From Pseudomonas viridiflava (GTDB lineage: Bacteria; Pseudomonadota; Gammaproteobacteria; Pseudomonadales; Pseudomonadaceae): 64,000 bases of DNA. The translations under genes and the position numbers were made by a program. Under the pieces are notes generated by a model that saw only the letters and a program-made list of their open reading frames with translations, was not told the origin of the DNA and searched no databases. Positions 51,201 to 60,881 of this stretch are shown piece by piece. Within the stretch, counting starts at the first letter, position 1. Each line of letters opens with the position of its first letter. Location: NCBI RefSeq assembly GCF_900573885.1, contig NZ_UPSE01000594.1, positions 166,344 through 230,343 of the forward strand. Direction: 5' to 3'.

Positions 51201-53132
51201 GCCACCGACGATCTGCACGAAGGCATCCTGCAAGGTGTCGTTGAGTTGCTGAATGTCCAGGTCCAGGCCTTCGGCGTAGGTAAACGCGAAGTCGTGAATC
51301 CAGAACTCGCGACCGTTCTGGTGGCGCAGGCGGTACGGGAATTCACCCAGCACGCGCAGGCCGAGGTTTTCCAAAATCGGCAGCACGTCCGAAAGCGCCA
51401 GCGGCGTGTCGGCGTGGTACAGCTTGCAATGCAGCTGTTGGCCGTCGGCGCTCAGCGGCTGGTAAAAGCTCATCACCAGCGGGCGTTCTTCCGAGAGGCT
51501 GAGCAAATGCTGCATGTCGACCACGGCCGAATGCGGAGCAAAACGTTCGCGGTAACCGGCCGGGAAGCTTTTCGGGAAGTCGGCCAGAACGCGGGTGCCT
51601 TTGGCTTCGCCGAGGCTTTCTACCACCAGACCGGCGTAGTCGTCTTTCCACGAACGGCAGGCCTGGATGACCTCGCGCTCGATTTGCGCGTGGTCGATGC
51701 TCAGTTTGGTTTTCGGGTCGATGCGCAGGATGAATTGCACACGCGCCAGTACCGATTCCGAGAAATAGGTCCAGAACTCGCAGTCGGTGGCCTGCAAGCG
51801 GTCTACCAGCACCTGCTGGATGCGCACGCGGCTCTCGGTGGAATAGATGTCGCGCGGTACGTAAGCCAGCGCGTACACGAAGCGGCCGTAGGGATCGGCA
51901 CGCAGGAACAGGCGAATCTTGTTGCGTTCCTGAATCTGCACAATCGCCAGCGAGGTGTTGTACAGCTCGTCAACCGGGGTCTGGAACAGGTCGTCGCGCG
52001 GCAGCACTTCCAGCACTTTCACCAGTTCTTTGCCCAGGTGACCTTGGGCATTGAAGCCTGAACGCTGCTCCACTTCCGCTACTTTGCGGCGAATGTACGG
52101 AATGCTGCGTACGCTTTCGCTGTAGGCGATGGAGGTATAAATACCCATAAAGCGGCATTCCTTGACCACGCGGCCTTTGGCGTCCAGCTCGCGAATGGAC
52201 ACGAAGTCCGGGTAGGCCGGGCGGTGCACGCGGCTTGGCTGGGCGGCCTTGGCGAACGACAGCAACACCGGCTCGCGCAGGTAGTTCACGGCGTAGGCTT
52301 CGATGTGCAGGTCTTCGTGGGTCAGACCGGTACGCAAACGTTTGGAGAGGCCCAGCAGGGTCGATTCGTCATAGGTGATATGGCCGCCCTCGGCTTCATC
52401 GGCCACGGTGAATTCTTCATAACCGAGGAAGGTGAAGCGGTTGTCGAGCAGCCACTGCAGGAACACTTTGATTTCCGCCAGCTCGGCGGCTTCGACGTTG
52501 AGCTTGGCTTTGCCCAGCCAGTCCAGCAATTCGCCGACTTTGGCGCGCATGGGCTGGAAATCGGCGACGGTAATGCGCACCTCTTCCAGCACGTCGAGAA
52601 TGGCGCCCTCAAGGGTGCGCATGTCGGTGGTGTTGGCGCTGCGGTCGATTTCCAGAAAAATCAGCGACTCTTGCGCAACATCCGGGCCGGTGGTGCCTTT
52701 GGGCAACACTTCCAGCAACTCGCCTTTGGCGTCGCGGCGCACGCTGAGCACGCTGTTTTGCAGGGTATGAATGCTGTAACCACGACGGTTGAGCTCCATG
52801 CGCACCGAGTCGACGAGGAACGGAACGTCCGGGTGCAGCACTTCCACGGCGGTGTGGGTGGACTGCCAGCCGTGCTTTTCGTAGTCGGGGTTGAAAACGC
52901 GTACCTGCGGTTTGCTGCTGTCGAAGCGCTCTAGCAGACGCCACGCGGACAGGGTGCAACCGACGAGGTCGGAGAGGCGACGCTGGGTCAGTTCCTCGAG
53001 GGCGGTGATACCGAAATACTGCTCGGCGAACAGGGCTACTTGTGACAACGCCTGTTCACTAACGTGCTGCGCCAGTGCCACTTGCAGTTGATGCTGAAAG
53101 TCGGCTTTGCTGGCCGCCGTAAAGAACGCCAT
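48291..53132 (-). CDS. gdhB: NAD-dependent glutamate dehydrogenase, large (GDH-180 type)
   Basis: A 1613-residue protein, the length of the large bacterial GDHs in pseudomonads. N-terminal ACT-like/regulatory regions (about 1-700) precede the catalytic core. Signature strings are VPVGAKGGFV near 860, GGTRDEVLAEGIACYRIFISGL, ADKGTATFSDIANGIAG near 950, and DMAGDVFGNG. It oxidises L-glutamate to 2-oxoglutarate and ammonia, allowing growth on glutamate, arginine or histidine. The start has GCGGAGC nearby and the terminator is clear, so it is a single-gene unit. The frame is intact. Confidence 0.93.
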   Translation of the reverse strand: MAFFTAASKADFQHQLQVALAQHVSEQALSQVALFAEQYFGITALEELTQRRLSDLVGCTLSAWRLLERFDSSKPQVRVFNPDYEKHGWQSTHTAVEVLHPDVPFLVDSVRMELNRRGYSIHTLQNSVLSVRRDAKGELLEVLPKGTTGPDVAQESLIFLEIDRSANTTDMRTLEGAILDVLEEVRITVADFQPMRAKVGELLDWLGKAKLNVEAAELAEIKVFLQWLLDNRFTFLGYEEFTVADEAEGGHITYDESTLLGLSKRLRTGLTHEDLHIEAYAVNYLREPVLLSFAKAAQPSRVHRPAYPDFVSIRELDAKGRVVKECRFMGIYTSIAYSESVRSIPYIRRKVAEVEQRSGFNAQGHLGKELVKVLEVLPRDDLFQTPVDELYNTSLAIVQIQERNKIRLFLRADPYGRFVYALAYVPRDIYSTESRVRIQQVLVDRLQATDCEFWTYFSESVLARVQFILRIDPKTKLSIDHAQIEREVIQACRSWKDDYAGLVVESLGEAKGTRVLADFPKSFPAGYRERFAPHSAVVDMQHLLSLSEERPLVMSFYQPLSADGQQLHCKLYHADTPLALSDVLPILENLGLRVLGEFPYRLRHQNGREFWIHDFAFTYAEGLDLDIQQLNDTLQDAFVQIVGGAAENDAFNRLVLTAAMPWRDVALLRAYARYLKQIRLGFDLSYIASALLNHVDIAKELVRLFKTRFYLARKLTADDLADKQQRLEQAILTALDDVAVLNEDRILRRYLDLIKATLRTNFYQADANGQAKSYFSFKFNPRAIADLPKPVPMFEIFVYSPRVEGVHLRGGKVARGGLRWSDREEDYRTEVLGLVKAQQVKNAVIVPVGAKGGFVPRRMPIGGTRDEVLAEGIACYRIFISGLLDITDNLKEGEVVPPQNVVRHDEDDPYLVVAADKGTATFSDIANGIAGEYGFWLGDAFASGGSAGYDHKGMGITAKGGWVSVQRHFRERGIDVQKDLSTVIGIGDMAGDVFGNGLLLSDKLQLVAAFNHQHIFIDPNPDAAKSFVERKRLFDLPRSSWADYDASLISKGGGLFLRSAKSIAISPEMKERFDIKADKLPPTELLNALLKAPVDLLWNGGIGTYVKASSESHTDVGDKANDALRVDGRELRAKVVGEGGNLGMTQLGRVEYGLNGGASNTDFIDNAGGVDCSDHEVNIKILLNEIVAAGDMTGKQRNTLLAEMTDAVGNLVLGNNYKQTQALSLAQRRARERIGEYKRLISALEGSGKLDRAMEFLPNDEQLAERAANGHGLTRPELSVLISYSKIDLKESLLKSLVPDDDYLAREMETAFPPLLAEKFGDAMRRHRLKREIISTQIANDLVNHMGITFVQRLKESTGMSAANVAGAYVIVRDVFRLPYWWAQIEALDYKVPADLQLQLMDELMRLGRRATRWFLRSRRNELDAARDVGHFAPRLEALAKQLDGLLEGPAREQWQARVQDYVEQGVPEELARAVAGTSHLYTLLPIIEAADITGQDPAQVGAAYFAVGGALELSWYLQQITNLPVENNWQALAREAFRDDLDWQQRAITVSVLQMTDAPADMEERTQVWIEQHRPMVDRWKAMLGELRAATGTDYAMYAVANRELMDLSQRG

Positions 53133-53399
53133 GTGTTTGCTCCGCTGGGCTTGTTGTTCGTGGGAGAGCTCGCTAATTCATACCTGACCGATTTAGCCGT
53201 ATGCCGGTGCCGACAGTTACGTGGGCAGGGCACCCTGTTAATCGGGTTGCACAACAGTCTAGGCCATTGTTGAAACCCGCCAGTGCACGCGACGACCATC
53301 AAGTCACGCGTAGCTTAACGAGAGGCTGTGACCGAGGGATTGCGATGGGGCGACATATTCGGACAGGCTTTCCACTGCTCTAGCTTGGGCTCGCCGGGC
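53133..53399. other. Intergenic region between gdhB and REPIN
   Basis: Part of the 488-base divergent space between gdhB and the MoxR gene. It should hold the gdhB promoter (an AT-richer patch lies near 53175-53205), but I cannot fix -35/-10 boxes with confidence. No gene is seen. Confidence 0.5.
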
Positions 53400-53472
53400 A
53401 AAAGCATCGCGGCTAAAGCCGCTCCCACACCATCACACAATCTGTAGGAGCGGCTTTAGCCGCGATGCTTTT
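53400..53472. repeat. REPIN (paired REP palindromes)
   Basis: Two perfect 26-base arms (53400-53425 and 53447-53472) in inverted orientation, centred on the REP core GGAGCGGCTTTAGCCGCGA and separated by 21 bases. A-run and T-run ends may give bidirectional termination. The same core occurs singly at 60671. Confidence 0.88.
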
Positions 53473-53620
53473 TGACCCACCACGCAATCCCCCAGCCCCC
53501 CAATAGCCGCCGCTTCGTGTTTTGCATTAAAGTGTCACGCCATTCGCAGCTACCCCCGCGCGCCTTGTCGCCAGGCTGTGAGCCGTTGCACCTCGTCAAT
53601 CCGCCAGGAAACTTTCCACG

Positions 53621-54580
<960 letters not shown>

Positions 54581-54585
54581 TCGCC

Positions 54586-55530
54586 ATGCAACCGCTTGCC
54601 GCCAGCGAACCCGGTATTCGCGTCAGCCTCGCCGAGTTGATCGAGATGCGCCACCGCATCCGCGAAGTGCAGTTGTTTTCCACGCCGGCGCGGCGCAGCC
54701 CGCTGGTGGGCTTGCACCACTCCAAACTGCGCGGCCGTGGCGTCGACTTCGATCAGGTGCGCGTGTACCAGCCCGGTGACGACGTGCGCACCATCGACTG
54801 GCGCGTAACCGCCCGTACGCAGGAGCCGCACACCAAGCTGTTCCATGAAGAACGCGAGCGGCCGATTTTCATTTTGGTCGAGCAGAGTCAGCGTCTGTTC
54901 TTCGGCTCCGGGCTGGCGTTTAAATCCGTACTGGCCGCGCAGGTAGCCTCGCTGATCGGCTGGGCCGCGCTGAGCCACAACGACCGCGTGGGCGGTTTGG
55001 TGTTTGGCGATAACGAGCACCACGAAATCAAACCCCGGCGCAGCAAAATGAGTCTGCTGCAATTGCTCAACCGCCTGGTGCGCGCCAACCAGAACCTGAA
55101 TAGTGAAATTCCCGCCGGCCGCGACACCTTTGGCCTTGCGCTGCGCCGTGCGCGTGAAGTGCTGCGCCCCGGCAGCCTGGCGGTGGTGCTGTGTGATGAG
55201 CGCGCACTGAACGACAGCGCCGAGCAGCAACTCACCCTGCTGGCCCGCCACACCGATTTGCTGCTGCTGCCGTTGTCCGACCCGCTGGACCACGCCCTGC
55301 CCGCTGCCGGCCTGTTGCAGTTCACCGAACGCGGCGCGCTGTTGGAGCTGGACACCCACAACCTTGAGCTGCGCGAGACCTATCACGCCCTCGGTGAAGC
55401 GCGGCAGGCGCGTTGGCAGCTGTTGGCGCAAAAACTTGGCGTGCCGTTGTTTCCGCTGTCGACGATGAACGACCCGATCGAGCAATTGCGCGATCATCTG
55501 CAAGGGCAGCGGCCGAGGAACAAGCAATGA
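54586..55530 (+). CDS. DUF58 domain protein
   Basis: A 314-residue protein. It has the DUF58 core GRGVDFDQVRVYQPGDDVRTIDWRV near residue 45, and FILVEQSQRLFFGSG forms the degenerate vWA-like strand near 101. DUF58 proteins accompany MoxR and Bat genes. It begins five bases after the MoxR stop and overlaps the next gene by four bases (ATGA). Confidence 0.9.
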   Translation: MQPLAASEPGIRVSLAELIEMRHRIREVQLFSTPARRSPLVGLHHSKLRGRGVDFDQVRVYQPGDDVRTIDWRVTARTQEPHTKLFHEERERPIFILVEQSQRLFFGSGLAFKSVLAAQVASLIGWAALSHNDRVGGLVFGDNEHHEIKPRRSKMSLLQLLNRLVRANQNLNSEIPAGRDTFGLALRRAREVLRPGSLAVVLCDERALNDSAEQQLTLLARHTDLLLLPLSDPLDHALPAAGLLQFTERGALLELDTHNLELRETYHALGEARQARWQLLAQKLGVPLFPLSTMNDPIEQLRDHLQGQRPRNKQ

Positions 55531-56021
55531 ATCCTCTCGATCAGCTGCAACCTTTAATCGCCCCGCCGCCGATTTCCTGGTGGCCGCCCGCGCCGGGCTG
55601 GTGGTTGCTGGCCTTGTTGGTTCCGGTGCTGCTGTGGGGCTTGTGGCGCTTGCGCAAACGCCTGCCGCAACGGGGCAGGAAAACCCGCACCGAGGTGCCG
55701 CTCGACCCGCTGCGTCTGGCCGCCTTGCAGGAACTCGGGCAACTGAAAAAACCCTACGACGGCATAAACGCCGGGCCGTGGCTGCAGCAGCTCAACGCCC
55801 TGCTCAAGCGCCTGTGCCGCAGCCATTACCCCAACAGCCAAAGCCACACCATGAGCGGCCGCGCCTGGCTGGCGTACCTGGACAATCGCTGCCCCGCCGC
55901 CGGCTTGACCCGCTGGATGATCCTGGTGGAAGGCGCCTACCGCCCCGAATGCAAACTCGACGACAAAGCGGTGGATGGTCTCAACCAGGCCGTCGACACC
56001 TGGATTCGCAAACATGTTTGA
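55527..56021 (+). CDS. DUF4381 domain membrane protein
   Basis: A 164-residue protein with one N-terminal transmembrane helix (PGWWLLALLVPVLLWGLWRLRKR about 20-45) and a cytoplasmic helical part containing SHTMSGRAWLAYLD and EGAYRPE. This is the DUF4381 pattern, always found between DUF58 and vWA genes in this operon type. Overlaps both neighbours (ATGA and 8 bases). Confidence 0.87.
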   Translation: MNPLDQLQPLIAPPPISWWPPAPGWWLLALLVPVLLWGLWRLRKRLPQRGRKTRTEVPLDPLRLAALQELGQLKKPYDGINAGPWLQQLNALLKRLCRSHYPNSQSHTMSGRAWLAYLDNRCPAAGLTRWMILVEGAYRPECKLDDKAVDGLNQAVDTWIRKHV

Positions 56022-57063
56022 GTTCACCTGGCCCTGGCTGTTTGTGCTGCTGCCGTTGCCGTGGTTGCTGCGCCTGGTCTTGCCGGCCGCCGACAGCGGT
56101 GAAGCGGCGCTGAAGGTCAGTTTCCTGCCGGAACTCGAAGGCCTGGCCGGGCGCCGCGCCCGAGCCAACCTGCCGGCGTGGCGGCAACAGGCGCCTTTCG
56201 CCTTGCTGTGGTTGCTGCTGCTCGGCGCGGCAGCACGGCCTGCGTGGGTCGGCGAGCCGCTGCCGGTGTCGGCCAGCGGGCGCGATTTGCTGCTGGCGGT
56301 GGATGTGTCCGGCTCAATGGATTACGCCGACATGCAGTGGAACGGCAATGACGTCAGCCGCCTGACCTTGGTGAAAAACCTGCTCGGCGACTTTATTGAA
56401 GGCCGCAAAGGTGATCGCGTCGGCCTGATTCTGTTCGGCAGCCAGGCCTATTTGCAGGCGCCGCTGACCTTCGATCGCCGCACCGTACGCATCTGGCTCG
56501 ACGAAGCCCTGATTGGCATCGCCGGCAAAAATACCGCCGTTGGCGACGCCATCGGCCTGGCGGTAAAACGCCTGCGCCAGCGGCCGGCCAACAGCCGCGT
56601 GCTGGTGTTGGTCACCGACGGCGCCAGCAACGGCGGGCAGATCGATCCGCTCACGGCGGCGCGGCTGGCCGTCGAGGAAAAGGTGAAGGTGTACACCATC
56701 GGCATTGGCGCCGATCCGGAGCGTGGCGCGTTCGGCATGCTCGGTTTGAACCCCGGCCTGGACCTGGACGAACCCACCCTGCAGAAAATCGCCGACATGA
56801 CCGGCGGCCAGTACTTCCGCGCCCGCGACAGCGACGAACTGACCCTGATCGAAGCCAGCCTCGACAAGCTCGAGCCCGTGGCCCAGCAACCCACCATCGC
56901 CCGCCCTGCCCTTGAGCTGTACGCCTGGCCGCTGGCCGGCGCGCTGCTGCTGAGCCTGGTGCTGGTGGTCAACTCGCTGTGGCCGCACCTGCTGCAAAGC
57001 CGCTTGCAGCGTGCCCTGCCCGCCCGACCGAAATGGCGACCGCGCATGAGGAAACGCTCATGA
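56014..57063 (+). CDS. von Willebrand factor A domain membrane protein (BatA-like)
   Basis: A 349-residue protein: N-terminal membrane segment, a second helix near 55-75, a vWA domain with intact MIDAS DVSGSMDYAD (about 95-104) and a later VTDGASNGGQ, then a C-terminal helix (LAGALLLSLVLVV). This is the BatA layout. Bat proteins with MoxR support envelope integrity and oxidative tolerance in other bacteria. Overlaps the following gene by four bases. Confidence 0.89.
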   Translation: MFEFTWPWLFVLLPLPWLLRLVLPAADSGEAALKVSFLPELEGLAGRRARANLPAWRQQAPFALLWLLLLGAAARPAWVGEPLPVSASGRDLLLAVDVSGSMDYADMQWNGNDVSRLTLVKNLLGDFIEGRKGDRVGLILFGSQAYLQAPLTFDRRTVRIWLDEALIGIAGKNTAVGDAIGLAVKRLRQRPANSRVLVLVTDGASNGGQIDPLTAARLAVEEKVKVYTIGIGADPERGAFGMLGLNPGLDLDEPTLQKIADMTGGQYFRARDSDELTLIEASLDKLEPVAQQPTIARPALELYAWPLAGALLLSLVLVVNSLWPHLLQSRLQRALPARPKWRPRMRKRS

Positions 57064-58889
57064 TCGCGCTCTGGCCCCATTGGCTGCGGCCGTTCTGGCT
57101 GCTGTTGCTGCCGTTGCTGCTGTGGTTGCTGTGGCAACTCTGGCATCGCCAACGCCGCGCCGGCCGCTGGCAAATGCTCCTGCCGCCGGCCTTTCATGCC
57201 GTATTGCTGAGTGGCGGCAACCGGCGGGTCAGTCGGTTGCCGTGGATCGCCCTTGGCGTGTCGTGGCTGCTGTGTTTGCTCGCCCTGCTCGGCCCGAGCT
57301 GGCAGCACGTGGAACAAAGCACGCAAAAGCGCGCTGATCCGCTGGTGGTGATGCTCGACATGACCCCTTCGATGCTTGCCGGCGACGTGCAGCCCAATCG
57401 TCTGGAGCACGCCAAACACAAAGTGCTCGACCTGCTGGAGGCGCGCCACGACGCGCAAACCGGCATCGTTCTCTACGCCGGCAGCGCGCACACCTTGGTG
57501 CCGCTCTCGGATGACCTGGCCACCACACGCAACCTGCTGGAATCGTTGAAACCGGCGATCATGCCCGAAGCCGGCCGCCGTGCTGATCTGGCCGTGGCAA
57601 AAGCCTTGGCCCTGCTGGACCAGGGCGCCCAGGGCAACGGCCGCCTGCTGCTGATTACCTCGGCGCTGGACGACCAGGAGCGCCAGGGCATTCGCCGGGC
57701 GCTGGGCAAACAAGGCAGCCGCTTGCAGATTCTCGGCATCGGCTCGGCCCAAGGCGCGCCCATTGCGCAGGAAGGTGGCGGCTTTCTGAAAGACGCTCAG
57801 GGCACCATTTTGCTGCCGCGTCTGGACGGTGGCGGGCTGCGTCGATTCGCCAACGAACTGGGCGGCAACTACCTGCGCTCGCGTCTGGACGAAACCGACC
57901 TGCGCGACCTCGGCCTGCTCGCCGACACCGAAAGCCTGCGTGACAGCGAACCCACGCAACTGGAAACCTGGGCGGATCAAGGCTATTGGCTGCTGTTGCC
58001 CCTGCTGCTGTTGGCAGCCTGTGCCGGTCGCCGTGGCTGGCTGTTCTGCTTGCCGCTGCTACTGATGATGGGCCCGCGCCCAAGCTACGCCTTCGAATTT
58101 GCCGACCTCTGGCTGCGCGCTGACCAGCAAGGTGAGCGTCTGCTGCAACAGCACAAGGCGGCGGAAGCAGCCGACACCTTTGCAGACCCCAAATGGCAAG
58201 GTCAGGCGCTGTATCAGGCAGGCGACTACGCCGGCGCTGCCAGCCGTTTCGCCAGCGGCGGCACCGCTGCCGACCACTACAATCGTGGCAACGCCCTGGC
58301 CCGCAGCGGGGAGCTGGAAGCGGCGCTGGATGCCTACGACCAGGCGCTGGAACGGCAACCCGACCTTCCCCAGGCGTTGAAAAACAAAGCGCTGGTCGAA
58401 GAGTTGCTGCGCCAACAGAAGCAGCAGGAAAAAGAGCAGCAACAGAAAGACAAGCAGCAGAAGAACAAGCAGAAACAGAACGACAAGAATCAGCAGCAAC
58501 AACCGTCTGAGCAGAACCAGAGCGGGCCGGACTCAAACACCAACGCCGACAAGAACCAGCCGCCACCGTCTACCCCGAACAAAACCGACGAAAAAGACGC
58601 CGGGCAGAAGGCACCGCCTGATGGCCAGCAAGGCGCCCAGCAAGACCCCAACGCCAGCAAAGCAGGCCAGCAAGCCGGTGGCGAGAAGGAAGGAAAAGAC
58701 GGCAAAGCCGACAAGGCTGAACAACAAGGCGGCAAACCCCAGGCCGATGATGGCCAACAGCAACACCTCGGCGCCGAGCAGCGCCAAGCCATGGAGCAGT
58801 GGCTGCGGCAGATTCCCGACGACCCCGGCGAGCTGCTGCGACGCAAATTCTGGTACGAACAGCAACAGCGCCAAGAGCCTAGGAATTAG
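57060..58889 (+). CDS. vWA plus TPR protein (BatB/BatC fusion)
   Basis: A 609-residue protein. Two N-terminal helices (about 5-25 and 60-75) and a vWA domain come first; its MIDAS reads DMTPSM, a Thr in place of the usual first Ser. A helix near 305-325 and then TPR-like repeats (YQAGDYAGAASRFASGG, YNRGNALARSGELEAALDAYDQAL about 375-450) follow. The tail is a long Gln/Lys/Asp-rich low-complexity segment (about 455-590) before a short C-terminal helix. It joins what are BatB and BatC in other bacteria into one chain. Confidence 0.87.
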   Translation: MIALWPHWLRPFWLLLLPLLLWLLWQLWHRQRRAGRWQMLLPPAFHAVLLSGGNRRVSRLPWIALGVSWLLCLLALLGPSWQHVEQSTQKRADPLVVMLDMTPSMLAGDVQPNRLEHAKHKVLDLLEARHDAQTGIVLYAGSAHTLVPLSDDLATTRNLLESLKPAIMPEAGRRADLAVAKALALLDQGAQGNGRLLLITSALDDQERQGIRRALGKQGSRLQILGIGSAQGAPIAQEGGGFLKDAQGTILLPRLDGGGLRRFANELGGNYLRSRLDETDLRDLGLLADTESLRDSEPTQLETWADQGYWLLLPLLLLAACAGRRGWLFCLPLLLMMGPRPSYAFEFADLWLRADQQGERLLQQHKAAEAADTFADPKWQGQALYQAGDYAGAASRFASGGTAADHYNRGNALARSGELEAALDAYDQALERQPDLPQALKNKALVEELLRQQKQQEKEQQQKDKQQKNKQKQNDKNQQQQPSEQNQSGPDSNTNADKNQPPPSTPNKTDEKDAGQKAPPDGQQGAQQDPNASKAGQQAGGEKEGKDGKADKAEQQGGKPQADDGQQQHLGAEQRQAMEQWLRQIPDDPGELLRRKFWYEQQQRQEPRN

Positions 58890-58892
58890 TTG

Positions 58893-60533
58893 ATGACCCG
58901 TCTGTTTTGCGCCTTTTTGCTGTGCCTGCTGGCCATGCAGGCCAGCGCCGCAAATTTCACCGCCTCGGTGGACCGCAGTCGCCTGAGCGAAGGTGAAACC
59001 CTGGAGCTGTCGCTCGAATCCGACGACGCCACGTTGTTCGGCAAGCCCGACCTGACGCCCCTCGACGAAGCCTTTGACGTGCTCGGCACGCGGCAGATCA
59101 ACCGCCTGACCACCATCGACGGCTCGGCCCGCGCCACTACGCGCTGGATCATTACCCTGCAGCCGAAAAGCGTCGGCAACGTGGTGATTCCGCCCCTCAG
59201 CCTGGGTGAGAACAAAAGCGAGCCGATTACCCTGCAGGTCATCAAAACCGAAGCCAACAGCGACGCCGAGTCGGTGGCCCCGGTGTTTATCGACGCCAGC
59301 CTCGACCAGGACAGCGTGTACGTGCAGGCGCAAACCATTCTGACCTTGCGCATTTACCACTCGGTGTCGCTGTACGACGACAGCGCCCTGACGCCGCTGC
59401 AAATTCCCGACGCGCGCATCGAATCGCTCGGCGACCCGCGCACCTACGAGAAAGAAATCAACGGCGTGCGCCACGGCGTGATCGAGCTGCGCTATGCGAT
59501 TTACCCGCAACACAGCGGCGAGCTGGAAATTCCGTCGCTGGTATTCAGCGCCACGGTGGCTGATCACAGCCAGAACAACGGCAGCTATCAGCCGTTCGGG
59601 CCGCGCCCGGGGCGGCTGATGCGGGTCAAGTCGCCGGTGATTCCGTTGCAAGTCAAAGCCAAGCCGGCCGACTACCCCGCCGATGCGCCCTGGCTGCCCG
59701 CACGCGCCGTGGTATTGAGCGAAGCCTGGAGTCCGGAGCCGGACAAAGCCCAGGTAGGCGACTCGCTGACCCGCAGCCTGACCCTGAAAGTGGACGGCCT
59801 TTCCAGCGCGCAGCTGCCGCCTCTGCCCGCGACCTCGGTAACCGGCTTGCGGCGTTATCCGGACCAGCCACAGCTGAGCAACAGCACCAACGAACGCGGC
59901 CTGATCGGCAGTCGCGAAGAGCGCGAAGCGCTGGTGCCCAACCGCAGTGGCCGCATCGAACTGCCAGCGGTCGAGCTGCTGTGGTGGAACACCAAGGAAG
60001 ACCGCCTGGAACGCACCAGCGTGCCGGCGCGCACCTTGATGGTGGCCAATAACCCGACCATGGACGTGGAAGCGCCGGTGAACACCGACGCCGTATTGCC
60101 GCTGATCGAAGGCCCGGCCGTGTGGCCCTGGCAGTTGGCGACCCTGATTCTGAGCCTGACCACCCTGCTCGGTTTTGTGATGTGGTGGCATGCGCGGCGC
60201 CAGCCGGCGGTGTCCCGCTCCGCGCAGACCGGCCCGAGCCCCCGCAGCCTGCTCGACGACCTCAAACGCGCGTGCCTGGCAAACGACTCGCAAGCCACTC
60301 GCCAGGCGCTCGATGCCTGGGCCCGGCAACAGCCGGAAACCCTGGCGGAAATGGCCGCGCGGTTTGTGCCATTGAGCGAAAGCCTGGATGGCTTGAACGG
60401 CGCGTTGTACAGCGAAAGCGGCCAGTACTGGCAAGGCGAAGAACTGTGGAAAGCCATCCGCGCCCTGCCCGCCGCCGAAGCGCCGACCGACGCCCAGGAA
60501 ACCAGCCCGTTGCCGCCGCTGTATCCGCGGTGA
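58893..60533 (+). CDS. batD: BatD (oxygen tolerance) family protein
   Basis: A 546-residue protein with a signal peptide (about 1-18, ending MQASAA), several Ig-like beta domains (e.g. FTASVDRSRLSEGETLELSL near 22 and LTRSLTLKVDGLSSAQLPPL near 295), and one C-terminal transmembrane helix (WPWQLATLILSLTTLLGFVM about 411-430) before a cytoplasmic tail. This is the BatD layout. It starts three bases after the previous stop, completing the moxR/bat operon. Confidence 0.88.
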   Translation: MTRLFCAFLLCLLAMQASAANFTASVDRSRLSEGETLELSLESDDATLFGKPDLTPLDEAFDVLGTRQINRLTTIDGSARATTRWIITLQPKSVGNVVIPPLSLGENKSEPITLQVIKTEANSDAESVAPVFIDASLDQDSVYVQAQTILTLRIYHSVSLYDDSALTPLQIPDARIESLGDPRTYEKEINGVRHGVIELRYAIYPQHSGELEIPSLVFSATVADHSQNNGSYQPFGPRPGRLMRVKSPVIPLQVKAKPADYPADAPWLPARAVVLSEAWSPEPDKAQVGDSLTRSLTLKVDGLSSAQLPPLPATSVTGLRRYPDQPQLSNSTNERGLIGSREEREALVPNRSGRIELPAVELLWWNTKEDRLERTSVPARTLMVANNPTMDVEAPVNTDAVLPLIEGPAVWPWQLATLILSLTTLLGFVMWWHARRQPAVSRSAQTGPSPRSLLDDLKRACLANDSQATRQALDAWARQQPETLAEMAARFVPLSESLDGLNGALYSESGQYWQGEELWKAIRALPAAEAPTDAQETSPLPPLYPR

Positions 60534-60593
60534 TTGGGGGTTGCAGGGATCGTCGCACATCATGAGCGTTTGAAAGCGCTGGCTCGCCGGCCT

Positions 60594-60870
60594 GTTGGGC
60601 TTCGCTTCGCTCAACCCAACCTACGCACTACGGGTTCACCGAATTGGTTTCCATGCCCTGATTTCCTGTAGGAGCGGCTTTAGCCGCGATGCGGTGGGCC
60701 TGAGCAAAAGCGGTTCGGAGTAAACCGCTCAATCACCGCACCTGGATTCCCGCGTTCGCGGGAATGACGGTGGTGTATGTGCTTACCCCGTCATACCTGC
60801 GCGGGCGGCGGTCCGACGATTCGGAACCCAGTTTCGTAGGTTGGGTTGAGCCTTTGGCGAAGCCCAACGT
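60594..60870. repeat. Cluster of three intergenic repeat types
   Basis: Within the 348-base space (60534-60881) lie: GTTGGGCTTCGC repeat copy 4 (60594-60625); a single REP core (60671-60692); a perfect 9-bp palindrome ATTCCCGCG/CGCGGGAAT (60746-60765) with a degraded relative near 60788-60805; and inverted copy 5 of the first repeat (60835-60870). Copies 4 and 5 bracket the rest in opposite orientation. No gene is seen here. Confidence 0.8.
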
Positions 60871-60881
60871 GCGCGGTCACT

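Noticed and set aside
56448..60614. Long minus-strand frames opposite the bat genes
   Set aside because: They lie antisense to clearly conserved vWA, TPR and BatD coding sequence; composition is codon-bias artefact.
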